Source: Pedobacter faecalis (lineage in GTDB: Bacteria > Bacteroidota > Bacteroidia > Sphingobacteriales > Sphingobacteriaceae). From it: 64,000 bases of DNA. The stretch covers positions 62,001 to 126,000 of the forward strand of contig NZ_JARXOW010000003.1 of the NCBI RefSeq assembly GCF_030182585.1, given 5' to 3'. A program made the translations under genes and the position numbers. The notes beneath the pieces are model-generated. The model had not been told where the DNA came from, searched no databases, and saw only the letters and a program-made list of their open reading frames with translations. Each line of letters opens with the position of its first letter. Position 1 is the stretch's first letter. Below, one piece after another: positions 52,729-61,335 of this stretch.

Positions 52729-52815
52729 ATGAAAACGATAAATGTTTTTTCTGTAACGGGCAACATCATGAGAAGGCTTGGGATCACAAAGATCTACTGC
52801 TGGTTTAACAAGTAA
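52729..52815 (+). CDS. Candidate small protein, 28 aa
   Basis: ATG at 52,729 to TAA at 52,815 encodes MKTINVFSVTGNIMRRLGI followed by a Trp/Cys-containing basic end (YCWFNK). It is preceded by two palindromes and followed five bases later by the end of the convergent oxidoreductase gene. The composition (hydrophobic, basic, with Trp, Tyr and Cys) looks like a real micropeptide rather than random sequence, but its length gives no statistical support. A peptide signal or membrane-active role would be a guess. Confidence 0.4.
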   Translation: MKTINVFSVTGNIMRRLGITKIYCWFNK

Positions 52816-52819
52816 TATC

Positions 52820-53953
52820 CTACCTTTTGAATGGTACAGTCTTACCTGTACGGGCAGACTCTTTTGCCGCTTCGAGGATCCTGACTACCGTCATATTGTT
52901 TTCTAAAGCATACAGACCAAAGTCCGGATCTTTTATTTTACCCTTAAGTACATCTGCCAGGTAAGCAAACGGATCTTCATACACAGGCATCTCTTTCGTT
53001 GTTACCGCCATAGCCTGCTCTTTCCGGTCATTTTTGGCCCTGATCCTCATATTGCTTTGGTCGACCGTGATCACATAGCCGGTCTCGCCGTAAACCTCCA
53101 TGTCCTTCCGGTTAAACGGCCAGTTCCAAGAGGCCTGGATGATGCATTGCGCATCTGGATAGTTCACAATAATGGTAGCGTCGTCTTCCACCTTAGGATA
53201 GATCTCCGGTTTATACTGTCGTGTAACCGCTGTAACCGATACCGGCTCCTGGCCTTTCATCAGGTAGGTCATCAGGTTTGCACCGTAACAACCGAAATCT
53301 ACCAGCGCACCGCCACCATTGCCTACCGGATCGGTAAGGAAATCGAAGAATTCCTGCCCTACGCCAATCTCCCTCGGGCCTTGGTGACCGTCGTGTACAA
53401 CCACTTTTCTGATCCGGCCTACATAGTTGCTGTCGTTGACCAGCTGATAGGCCTTAGCCGTGCTTGGGTACCATGAGGTCTCGAAATTCGTCAGCAAATG
53501 AATCTTGTGCTTTTTAGCCAGCGTTTCCATTTTACGGGCATGGGGCAGACTTGCTGCAAGTGGCTTTTCCACCATCACATGGATGCCGCGCGGAGCACAG
53601 GCCTCCACCACCATGAGGTGATCGTACACAGATCCGAAGGCCACGACGGCTTCCGGTTTCACTTCGTCGAGCATTTTGCCGAGGTCTGAATAGAAAAGCT
53701 TCGGATCGAGCTTGTAACTGTTTGCCCGTTTTTCCGCCAGCGCCTTTACAGGTTCAAAAACGCCCACAAGCTCCACGTCTGTTTTACCCTTCCTGTTCAA
53801 TATCCACGGCACATGCCCATGCGCCGTACCTGCTACCGCCAGTCTTAGCGGTTTAGCGGAGCTCTGGGCATATCCGCTGCTGAACGCACCACTCAACATC
53901 GCCGCGATTCCGGCAAAAAGCATGTATATTTTAACCCTAATACCGTTATGCAT
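52820..53953 (-). CDS. Exported Gfo/Idh/MocA-family oxidoreductase
   Basis: The 377-residue protein has an N-terminal signal-like segment (about 8-30, ending SGYAQ), a Rossmann NAD(P) domain with AGTAHGH (about 41-47), the family motif EKP at 129-131, and a C-terminal alpha/beta substrate domain with a GGALVDFGCYGANL block. It probably oxidises or epimerises a sugar or cyclitol using bound NAD outside the cytoplasm, as other exported family members do. Its start overlaps the stop of the YjbR-like gene by eight bases, so the two form an operon. Confidence 0.88.
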   Translation of the reverse strand: MHNGIRVKIYMLFAGIAAMLSGAFSSGYAQSSAKPLRLAVAGTAHGHVPWILNRKGKTDVELVGVFEPVKALAEKRANSYKLDPKLFYSDLGKMLDEVKPEAVVAFGSVYDHLMVVEACAPRGIHVMVEKPLAASLPHARKMETLAKKHKIHLLTNFETSWYPSTAKAYQLVNDSNYVGRIRKVVVHDGHQGPREIGVGQEFFDFLTDPVGNGGGALVDFGCYGANLMTYLMKGQEPVSVTAVTRQYKPEIYPKVEDDATIIVNYPDAQCIIQASWNWPFNRKDMEVYGETGYVITVDQSNMRIRAKNDRKEQAMAVTTKEMPVYEDPFAYLADVLKGKIKDPDFGLYALENNMTVVRILEAAKESARTGKTVPFKR

Positions 53954-54281
53954 ATTTCTGTTGCAGTTTTTTTGACAATTTAATTAATACCAGCTCCCGC
54001 GATTCCTTTACGCGCTTCAGGAGCTCCTGATCCGGCATCACCTCCAGCCCCTCCACCTCAATCCATTGGCGCCTGGCAAAATGGGGAGCCTGCCTGATGC
54101 CCGGGCGGGCGGCCAGAGCGTCGAACTCTTCGGGATTGCATTTCATACAAAAATGTCCGTCCTCAAGCGAAACCAGCACGAATATCTTTTCCTCCAGCAT
54201 AAAGCAGAGGTGCCCCCATTTCATGCCCTCGGTGGTCCCGGGCAGGGCCAGACAATGATCTCTGAATGTTTCAATATCCAT
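53946..54281 (-). CDS. MmcQ/YjbR-family protein
   Basis: The 111-residue protein matches the MmcQ/YjbR fold (CyaY-like DNA-binding superfamily). It starts MDIETFRDHCLALPGTTEG, has GHLCFMLEEKIFVLVSL and MKCNPEEF in the middle, and ends with SRELVLIKLSKKL. A nucleic-acid-binding role has been proposed for the family without firm proof. The Met at 54,281 is the family start; the frame runs back to 54,350 but crosses the divergent mnmD promoter. Confidence 0.88.
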   Translation of the reverse strand: MDIETFRDHCLALPGTTEGMKWGHLCFMLEEKIFVLVSLEDGHFCMKCNPEEFDALAARPGIRQAPHFARRQWIEVEGLEVMPDQELLKRVKESRELVLIKLSKKLQQKYA

Positions 54282-54339
54282 AGCGCGCTTTGAAACTTCT
54301 AAAGTTAAACTTATTCGTGAAACCCTCATGCACATTTTA

Positions 54340-54347
54340 TAAGTTTG
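54340..54347 (+). promoter_or_regulatory. -7 box of mnmD, near-leaderless
   Basis: TAAGTTTG matches TAnnTTTG and ends five bases before the ATG at 54,353. Confidence 0.6.
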
Positions 54348-54352
54348 CAAAG

Positions 54353-55021
54353 ATGAACAGGATTACGCAGACGGCCGACGGTTCGAATACCCTTTACAGT
54401 GAGAGCATTGGTGAACACTATCATTCCAAACACGGCGCACTGCAGGAAAGCAGACATGTATTTGTTGATGCGGGCCTGAAACATGCTATCGGGCGTTTCC
54501 CCGGTAGGGAGATTTCCATCCTTGAAGTAGGCTTCGGCACCGGCCTTAATTTCTTACTCAGTGCCGCGACTGCCCATGAGGCCGGTGTACCGTTAAATTA
54601 TGTGGCCCTGGAGGCTTTTCCCTTACGCGCGGAAGAGCTTGAACTAACGGGCTACGGCGCTTATGTGCCTTCGGAGCTCTGGCAAAGCGTGCTGCTGAAC
54701 TATGGAAAAGCTTTACAGCAAAGCGTGGAAATAATCCCGGCGCAGCGTCTCAAAATCCATCATACATACCTTCACAGGCACGAAACCATTACAACTTTCG
54801 ATCTGCTGTATTACGATGCGTTTTCTGTACAACACCAGCCTGAAATGTGGACCGATGAGATCATCGCACATGCGAGCCGTTTTTTGAAGCCCGGCGGCAT
54901 CTTTGTAACTTATGCCATTACAGGCAAACTGAAACGTGCCCTTAAAAGCCTCGGGTTCGATATTGAGAAACTCCCTGGCGCACCCGGTAAGCGGGAAATG
55001 CTTCGCGCCATTAAAATTTAA
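54353..55021 (+). CDS. mnmD: tRNA 5-methylaminomethyl-2-thiouridine methyltransferase (MnmD-type)
   Basis: The 222-residue enzyme should complete the mnm5s2U34 wobble modification using SAM. It corresponds to the methyltransferase half of MnmC without the FAD oxidase half, as in other MnmD proteins. It shows SESIGEHYHSKHGALQESRHVF (DUF752 start), the SAM motif EVGFGTGLN (about 58-66), and the catalytic-region YYDAFS with a C-terminal GAPGKREMLRA. The ATG at 54,353 is the family start. It is followed by mazG eight bases later. Confidence 0.92.
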   Translation: MNRITQTADGSNTLYSESIGEHYHSKHGALQESRHVFVDAGLKHAIGRFPGREISILEVGFGTGLNFLLSAATAHEAGVPLNYVALEAFPLRAEELELTGYGAYVPSELWQSVLLNYGKALQQSVEIIPAQRLKIHHTYLHRHETITTFDLLYYDAFSVQHQPEMWTDEIIAHASRFLKPGGIFVTYAITGKLKRALKSLGFDIEKLPGAPGKREMLRAIKI

Positions 55022-55029
55022 ACTGCCAT

Positions 55030-55836
55030 ATGCCAAATAACATACCTCCGCCAACCGCTACTGATCCAAGCTCTGCGTTTCAGCGCCTGCTTACCGTTAT
55101 AGATACCCTGCGTACGGAATGCCCCTGGGATAAAAAGCAGACCATGGAAACCTTGCGGCATCTGACCATTGAGGAGACTTATGAGCTATCTGACGCTATC
55201 CTTGAGGGTAACCTCGATGAGGTTAAGAAGGAACTGGGCGATGTCATGATGCACCTGGTCTTTTATGCCCGGATTGCGTCGGAAACCCAGCAATTTGATA
55301 TCGTGGATGTGCTCAACAGTGTATGCGATAAGCTCGTGAACCGCCATCCGCATATTTATGGCGATGTAAATGTTCACGATGAGCAGGACGTGAAGCGGAA
55401 CTGGGAGAAACTGAAACTGAAAGAGGGCAACAAATCTGTGCTTGCCGGTGTGCCGGCGGGACTCCCATCTCTGGTGAAGGCAAGCCGTATCCAGGAAAAA
55501 GCGCGGGGCGTAGGGTTCGATTGGGACAATAAAGAACAGGTTTGGCAAAAGGTTGAGGAAGAACTCCAGGAATTTAAAGACGAATATAACGGTGCCGATC
55601 AAAAAGACATTGACCTCGACAAGGCCGAATCTGAATTTGGCGACCTGCTGTTCTCGCTGATCAACTATGCGAGGTTTGTAAACATCAATCCGGAAAATGC
55701 ACTGGAAAAAACCAACAAGAAGTTCATTAAGCGTTTCCAGTACCTGGAGTCGAAAGCGAAAGAACAAGGCAAAGCACTTCAGGACATGACACTCGCTGAA
55801 ATGGACGTCTACTGGAACGAGGCTAAAAAACTATAA
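55030..55836 (+). CDS. mazG: Nucleoside triphosphate pyrophosphohydrolase MazG
   Basis: The 268-residue protein has two MazG domains. The first (about 15-125) has CPWDKKQTMETLRHLTIEE and the ELGDVMMHLVFYA metal-binding helix. The second (about 150-265) has EKARGVGFDWDN, EFGDLLFSLINYARF. It hydrolyses NTPs to NMP and pyrophosphate, cleaning damaged nucleotides and modulating stringent responses. It follows mnmD by eight bases, so they are probably co-transcribed. Confidence 0.95.
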   Translation: MPNNIPPPTATDPSSAFQRLLTVIDTLRTECPWDKKQTMETLRHLTIEETYELSDAILEGNLDEVKKELGDVMMHLVFYARIASETQQFDIVDVLNSVCDKLVNRHPHIYGDVNVHDEQDVKRNWEKLKLKEGNKSVLAGVPAGLPSLVKASRIQEKARGVGFDWDNKEQVWQKVEEELQEFKDEYNGADQKDIDLDKAESEFGDLLFSLINYARFVNINPENALEKTNKKFIKRFQYLESKAKEQGKALQDMTLAEMDVYWNEAKKL

Positions 55837-55841
55837 TACTC

Positions 55842-56459
55842 CTATTCTGCTTCTATAACGACCGGAAAATTCATGAACTCGTCGACAATCCGGTTTAGCT
55901 TAGGATGAAACGACTGCGCAAAGAACAGGTGCTGGCACTTCCCTGAACTTCTGGCAAGTTCAAAAACCTGCAACTGCAATCCCTTGGCCATCAGTTCATC
56001 TGCGTCGTCCGCAATAAACATCTGGAGTTTATTCAGGTTCAACCCAAGCTTCAGGTAAACGGCTCTTGCCCGTTTAGGTGTAGCTATCACAATATCGGTT
56101 CCGGCAGAAAGTTCATCGATCTCATCGTCCATGCCAGTCGCATCAGATAATAGCATAACCCGAAGATCACGGCGCTGACTCAGCAACTTAAAATGCTCCA
56201 GAACCTGACTGCCACGCGTTTCATCCGGGACCAGGACAAGCACTTTAGGTGCCTCGTCTTCAGTGTACTTCATCCGCATGAGCACGCCTAGTACATAAGC
56301 AGTTGATTTGCCCGCACCCTCGGGCGCCAGTGCAATCAAATCCTGCCCGCCCACAATGCGCGACAAAGTCTTGGCTTGTATCTCTCTTGCAGACTCATAT
56401 CCGGCTTCCTGCATTGATGCGATCAGCGGCTTCGTTAGTTTTAGTTTCTCTAGTGACAC
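55842..56459 (-). CDS. Single-domain, degenerate DEAD-box-like protein
   Basis: The 205-residue protein contains only the first RecA-like domain of a DEAD-box helicase. Gln28 of the Q-motif, the Walker A APEGAGKS (45-52) and TPKR (128-131) are present. Motif II is DDAD (151-154) instead of DEAD, and motif III is AQS in place of SAT. There is no second RecA domain: the stop is followed by the convergent mazG gene. It cannot be a normal helicase, but could bind ATP or RNA or act as a regulator of true helicases. Whether it is a conserved family or a decaying gene is uncertain, although the frame is intact. Confidence 0.8.
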   Translation of the reverse strand: MSLEKLKLTKPLIASMQEAGYESAREIQAKTLSRIVGGQDLIALAPEGAGKSTAYVLGVLMRMKYTEDEAPKVLVLVPDETRGSQVLEHFKLLSQRRDLRVMLLSDATGMDDEIDELSAGTDIVIATPKRARAVYLKLGLNLNKLQMFIADDADELMAKGLQLQVFELARSSGKCQHLFFAQSFHPKLNRIVDEFMNFPVVIEAE

Positions 56460-56524
56460 TTTGCTGGTATATATGGCCCAATGAAGGCAGACAGGGCAAA
56501 TTTAACAGAAATTTAAAGAACTCT

Positions 56525-56536
56525 GGTATGCATACC
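56525..56536. promoter_or_regulatory. Palindrome in the susC leader region
   Basis: GGTATG-CATACC is a perfect 12-bp palindrome about 45 bases upstream of the predicted susC -7 box (TAGTTTTG, 56582-56589). It is an operator candidate for the SusCD/phospholipase locus. Confidence 0.4.
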
Positions 56537-56612
56537 CGCATTACATAACGCAGTCTTCACACAGACTTCAAGTGCTGCCTCTAGTTTTGCCGCAAACAAA
56601 TCAATCAAAATT

Positions 56613-59600
56613 ATGAGAAAAAAGCTACTCATGTTCGGCCTGCTGCTGTTCACTTTAAGCAGTGCCGCGTTTGCCCAGCACCTTGTTAAAGGCGTGGTAA
56701 GCGATGCAAAAGGAACGGGCATTCCGGGTGTAAGCATCCGGGAACTAAACACCAAGAAGGTCGCTGTCACCGATTTTGAAGGCAGATACACGATTGAGGT
56801 GCCTGAAGATGCGACACTTTCATTTACTTATATCGGTTATACAACCCAGGAGCTGTCGGTCGACGGCCGCAGCGAGTTGAATGTTACCTTGCAGGAAGAT
56901 TCAAAAACGCTTGGTGAAGTAGTTGTTACGGCAATTGGCATCAAGCAGCAAAAGAAAAAGCTGGGCTATGCAACCCAGGAAGTTAATACAGAGGTCCTGG
57001 CGCAGGCAAAGACGATGAATCTTGGAAACGCACTATCGGGGCAAGTGGCTGGTCTTACCGTAAATAACCCAACCGGTATGTTCCAGGCGCCCTCATTCTC
57101 GCTTCGCGGTAAGAGCCCGCTGATCGTCATTGATGGTATACCTGTGGAGACAGATTTTTTCGATGTGTCTTCAGACAACATTGCCAATATCAACGTATTA
57201 AAAGGGACTACCGCCTCGGCATTATATGGCTCAAGGGGCAAAAACGGTGCTATCCTGATCACGACCAAAAATGCTGACAAGGAAGGGCTCGAAATCGGGA
57301 TTAAGACCAATAACATGGTAACTGCCGGTTTCACTGTCTTCCCCGAAACGCAGACTGAGTACGGTAACGGATCAAATGGCAAGTACGAGTTTTGGGACGG
57401 CGAGGATGGTGGTATTTCAGATGGCGACATGATCTGGGGTCCAAAGTTTGAGCCTGGAGTTATGGTTGCACAATGGAACAGCCCGATTCGCAACAAACAG
57501 ACCGGCGAAGTTATTCCATGGTGGGGCAATGTAAAAGGTACGATCTATGACGACAAGTCGAAATACGAGCGTGTGCCTACACCATGGGTAAGACACGACA
57601 ACCTGAACGAATTTTTGAGGCCGGGAATAGTAACGAATAACGACTTCTCTGTCGCCTACAAAGGTGCAAAGGCGCAGTTCTATGCCTCTGGAAAATACGC
57701 TTTTCAACGTGGCCAGGTACCAAACACCTCGCTCACAACCGGTGGCGCCAATTTTAACTCCTCCTTCAAGCTGACCTCGGACCTTCAGCTGGATGCCTCC
57801 TTAACTTACAATAAGGTTACCACGCCAAACTATCCGCGCTATGGCTACGGACCCAAAAACCACATGTACACCATCCTGATATGGATGGGCGACGACGTAA
57901 ACGGCAAGGAACTGAATCAGCATAGATACGTTCCGGGTCTGGAGGGCTATCGCCAGGCAAACTATAACTACGCCTGGTACAACAATCCATACTTCGCCGC
58001 AGAGGAACTGGAACAGAGCCTGAACAGAGACGTTCTGTCCGGATTAGCTAAGCTGAACTGGCAGGCTCTTCCCAGCCTAAATCTGCAGCTTAGGGCCTCC
58101 GGCCGGCAGCGGCAATCTTTCGAGGATATGCAAAGTCCGAAGTCTTACATGAACTACGGCGATTCCAGGAACGGAGATTACAAGATGTGGAATAATAAAC
58201 AGCTTAATGTAGACCTCGACTTCCTGGCTTCTTTCCATAAGCCAATTACCAGTGATGTTCATTTCACATTGAACGCAGGAGCCTCGACGCTGAACCGGGA
58301 AATCCAACAGGAAAATGCTTCCAGTGATGGTTTGATCGTACCCTTTGTATACAGTCTGAACAACACTCAAGGTCCGGTAATGGCGGGCAACTACTATGAG
58401 CAAAAGTCTATTCGAAGTGTTTACGGATCAGCCACGTTCGACCTGTTTAATGCTGTATTTCTCAACGTTACCGGAAGAAATGACTGGTCGTCTACGCTAA
58501 CAAAGGAGAACCGGTCATACTTCTACCCATCGGCTTCCCTGAGCACCATCGTATCAGATTATATAGCTCTGCCGAAGGTTTTCGACTACCTAAAATTATA
58601 CTCCTCCTGGGCACAGGTATCAAGCGATCTCGCTCCTTACAGCATTGGTGCTACCTACAATAAAGACCTTACTTACGGCGCCATACCATCTGTCAGCTAC
58701 CCCTCGGGAATCGTGAACCCGAACATCAGACCGGAAAAATCTACCTCATACGAGCTTGGTCTGGCAACTTCCCTGTTTAAAAAGCTAGATCTGGAATTCA
58801 CCTATTACAATGTGAAGGATGAAAACCAGATTATAGATTTGAGTACTTCTGAAGCCTCTGGCTTTACGTCAAGAAAAGTAAATGGCAACATTTACCGGAC
58901 GCAAGGCTTGGAGATTATGGCGAATTTCAACGCTGTTAAAAACAACAACTTCAGATGGGATGTGGCCGCAAACTGGACCACATCCGAAAAAAGACTTACG
59001 GAAATCTATGAGAACCAGGCAAAGTTTGGGAACCTGGTGTTGAACGATCGTGCCGACAGCTACTATGGCCGTGTATGGCAAAAAAGCGCTTCGGGTGAGG
59101 TGATCCTGGATGCGAATACTGGTCTGCCTACACGCGATAACTTTTACACGAACCTGGGCCATCTTGATCCAAGCTGGCGACTAGGCCTCCAGAACCGCTT
59201 TAACATCAAGGGCTTTGATGTCAACATTGATATCGACGGCGCCTGGGGTGGCATTATGCGCTCTGTTACCATCGAAAAGATGTGGTGGGGCGGTAAGCAT
59301 CCCAATTCTGTTGAATACCGTGATGCCGAATATGCTGCCGGTAAACCGGTGTATGTACCAAAGGGAGTCGTCATTACGGGCGGCGAGTTAAAGCGCGATG
59401 TAAATGGTGTTGTACTTTCCGATACGCGGACTTACAGGCCTAACACGACTGCCGTAAACTGGCAAACCTGGAGTCAGGTATATCCTTACCAGGCACAGGT
59501 GATGGAATCAGAGAGTGAGCAGTTTGCCAATGTATTCGACCGCTCCTTCTTCAAATTAAGACGCATCTCGGTGGGCTACGATCTGGCAAAAATTGTTAAG

Positions 59601-59756
59601 ATCGGCACGCTCAAATCAATTCATCTGTCGGCCTACAGTTATAATCCGCTGATGTGGAAAAAGATGCCATTGCTCGATCCCGATTTTGGCAATGACAACG
59701 ATCTTCAGGATCCATCCGCACGATTCATAGGCATGTCCCTAAATGTTAAACTTTAA
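56613..59756 (+). CDS. SusC/RagA-type TonB-dependent outer-membrane transporter
   Basis: The 1047-residue protein has a signal peptide (ending AFAQ, residue 22), a carboxypeptidase-D-regulatory-like domain (about 24-108), the TonB box/plug region with GEVVVTAIGIK and the SusC signature ATALYGSRGKNGAILITTK-like block (LKGTTASALYGSRG, about 200-213), and a 22-strand barrel. It imports a ligand presented by the SusD-like lipoprotein downstream, whose frame overlaps its 3' end. The Tat phospholipase C after them suggests a phospholipid-derived or phosphorylated ligand. Confidence 0.93.
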   Translation: MRKKLLMFGLLLFTLSSAAFAQHLVKGVVSDAKGTGIPGVSIRELNTKKVAVTDFEGRYTIEVPEDATLSFTYIGYTTQELSVDGRSELNVTLQEDSKTLGEVVVTAIGIKQQKKKLGYATQEVNTEVLAQAKTMNLGNALSGQVAGLTVNNPTGMFQAPSFSLRGKSPLIVIDGIPVETDFFDVSSDNIANINVLKGTTASALYGSRGKNGAILITTKNADKEGLEIGIKTNNMVTAGFTVFPETQTEYGNGSNGKYEFWDGEDGGISDGDMIWGPKFEPGVMVAQWNSPIRNKQTGEVIPWWGNVKGTIYDDKSKYERVPTPWVRHDNLNEFLRPGIVTNNDFSVAYKGAKAQFYASGKYAFQRGQVPNTSLTTGGANFNSSFKLTSDLQLDASLTYNKVTTPNYPRYGYGPKNHMYTILIWMGDDVNGKELNQHRYVPGLEGYRQANYNYAWYNNPYFAAEELEQSLNRDVLSGLAKLNWQALPSLNLQLRASGRQRQSFEDMQSPKSYMNYGDSRNGDYKMWNNKQLNVDLDFLASFHKPITSDVHFTLNAGASTLNREIQQENASSDGLIVPFVYSLNNTQGPVMAGNYYEQKSIRSVYGSATFDLFNAVFLNVTGRNDWSSTLTKENRSYFYPSASLSTIVSDYIALPKVFDYLKLYSSWAQVSSDLAPYSIGATYNKDLTYGAIPSVSYPSGIVNPNIRPEKSTSYELGLATSLFKKLDLEFTYYNVKDENQIIDLSTSEASGFTSRKVNGNIYRTQGLEIMANFNAVKNNNFRWDVAANWTTSEKRLTEIYENQAKFGNLVLNDRADSYYGRVWQKSASGEVILDANTGLPTRDNFYTNLGHLDPSWRLGLQNRFNIKGFDVNIDIDGAWGGIMRSVTIEKMWWGGKHPNSVEYRDAEYAAGKPVYVPKGVVITGGELKRDVNGVVLSDTRTYRPNTTAVNWQTWSQVYPYQAQVMESESEQFANVFDRSFFKLRRISVGYDLAKIVKIGTLKSIHLSAYSYNPLMWKKMPLLDPDFGNDNDLQDPSARFIGMSLNVKL

Positions 59757-59784
59757 TCAGATGACTGCATCAAAACTCATTGAC

Positions 59785-61269
59785 ATGAAAAAAATGCTAT
59801 ACGGCATCATCGCCGCCCTGTTGTTCCTGAGCGCCTGCAAGGACCAGGATCTTATGAATATCGACCCAAACAGGCCGACAGAAACGCACCCACAGCTGCA
59901 GCTTACAAAGATTGAGTGGGAAGCTTTTCGTGCCTTTGGCGGAACAAGTCCGCTTTACGCCACGCGCATGCTGGTACAGACTGATGGAGAGAGCGAAGGG
60001 CAGTACTTTAAATGGGGAAGGGGAAGTTTCGGTCCCTACTCCTTATTGAGAGACGTGACAAAAATGTCGGAAGAAGCTACACGCATCAATGACAACACTT
60101 ATATTGCCCTGGCCAAGTTTTTCAGAGCCTACTACTTTTACAACCTTACACTGACGTTCGGTGATATCCCATACAGCGAGGCACTGAAAGGAGAATCACC
60201 TGATGGTTATCGTGCACCGGCTTACGACACGCAAAAGGCGGTATTTCAGGGTATCCTGAAGGAGCTTGAGGAAGCCAATGGTATGCTGAAAGGCACAAAC
60301 GCGATCATTTCGGGCGACATCATCTATAAAGGGAGCCCTGATCAATGGCGGCGCCTGATCAATGCTTTCAGGCTAAAAGTGCTGATTAGTTTGTCGAAAA
60401 AAGAGGGCGAGGGCGACATGAATATCAAACAGGCTTTTACCCAAATCGCGCAAAATGAACCTCTGCTGCGAAGCGGTGGCGACGACGGACAGCTCGTGTT
60501 TCTTGATCAGCAGGGCAACCGCTATCCGGAATTTAACTCCAGCGGTTTCGGTTCAGGTATGTACATGTCATCTACGTTCATTGAAGAATTGCAGGAACGT
60601 AAGGATCCGAGACTGTTTTTGTACACCACGCAGACCAAGATTGCAAAAGAAGCGGGTAAGGCGACCGACGACTTTACCGCCTACGAAGGTGGCGACCCGG
60701 CAGCACCATACGCAGAGACCAACCTGAAAGCCGCCGAAGGGAGGGTATCGAAGGTGAACGATCGCTTCCCGAGCGACCCTACAAACGAACCCATGGTCCT
60801 TATGGGTTATGCAGAGCAGGAGCTGATCCTTGCGGAAGCCATCATCAGGAACTGGACGTCTGGAGATGCCGCTATGCATTATCGGAACGGCGTAAAAGCC
60901 TCTTTTAAGTTCTACGAGACCTACGCTAAAGGCTATGCAAGCTATGTTTCGGAAGACAACGCAGAAGCCTATCTTGACCTGCCTGTAAATGATTTCATGG
61001 AGGCTGGTACTTTTGACGAGAAACTTGAACTGATCATCACGCAAAAATACCTTCGGACTTTTTTCCAGTCGGGCTGGACCGCTTTCTATGACAACCTGCG
61101 GACGGGTTATCCAGAATTCAGGCGGCAGCCTGGCGTAGCCATTCCCTACCGCTGGATCTATCCGCAGTCGGAGTACGACAACAACCGCGATAACGTATCA
61201 GCAGCCATAGAACGCCAGTTTGGTACAGGTAACGATAACATCAACCGCCAGGTTTGGTGGCTGAAATAA
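59785..61269 (+). CDS. SusD/RagB-like surface lipoprotein
   Basis: The 494-residue lipoprotein has a lipobox (LSAC) after KKMLYGIIAALLF and a SusD-like helical fold with TPR-like units. It begins NIDPNRPTETHPQLQL and has the FFRAYYFYNLTLTFGDIPYSEAL block at about 107-129 and a C-terminal YNQ-like SEYDNNRDNVS. It caps the SusC barrel and binds the imported ligand. I chose the Met at 59,785; the frame open from 59,743 overlaps susC and is not signal-like. Surface export after acylation follows the usual SusD route. Confidence 0.92.
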   Translation: MKKMLYGIIAALLFLSACKDQDLMNIDPNRPTETHPQLQLTKIEWEAFRAFGGTSPLYATRMLVQTDGESEGQYFKWGRGSFGPYSLLRDVTKMSEEATRINDNTYIALAKFFRAYYFYNLTLTFGDIPYSEALKGESPDGYRAPAYDTQKAVFQGILKELEEANGMLKGTNAIISGDIIYKGSPDQWRRLINAFRLKVLISLSKKEGEGDMNIKQAFTQIAQNEPLLRSGGDDGQLVFLDQQGNRYPEFNSSGFGSGMYMSSTFIEELQERKDPRLFLYTTQTKIAKEAGKATDDFTAYEGGDPAAPYAETNLKAAEGRVSKVNDRFPSDPTNEPMVLMGYAEQELILAEAIIRNWTSGDAAMHYRNGVKASFKFYETYAKGYASYVSEDNAEAYLDLPVNDFMEAGTFDEKLELIITQKYLRTFFQSGWTAFYDNLRTGYPEFRRQPGVAIPYRWIYPQSEYDNNRDNVSAAIERQFGTGNDNINRQVWWLK

Positions 61270-61292
61270 TTTGTACCTTTATAAAATGCACC

Positions 61293-61321
61293 GGTGCCGG
61301 GCGCCCAGGCGACCCGGCACC
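61293..61321. promoter_or_regulatory. GC-rich hairpin between susD and the phospholipase gene
   Basis: GGTGCCGGG (61293-61301) and CCCGGCACC (61313-61321) are perfect 9-bp arms around an 11-base loop, followed by only TTT. It may terminate partially or protect the upstream mRNA, lowering phospholipase expression relative to susCD. Confidence 0.55.
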
Positions 61322-61335
61322 TTTACTAAGAAGAC

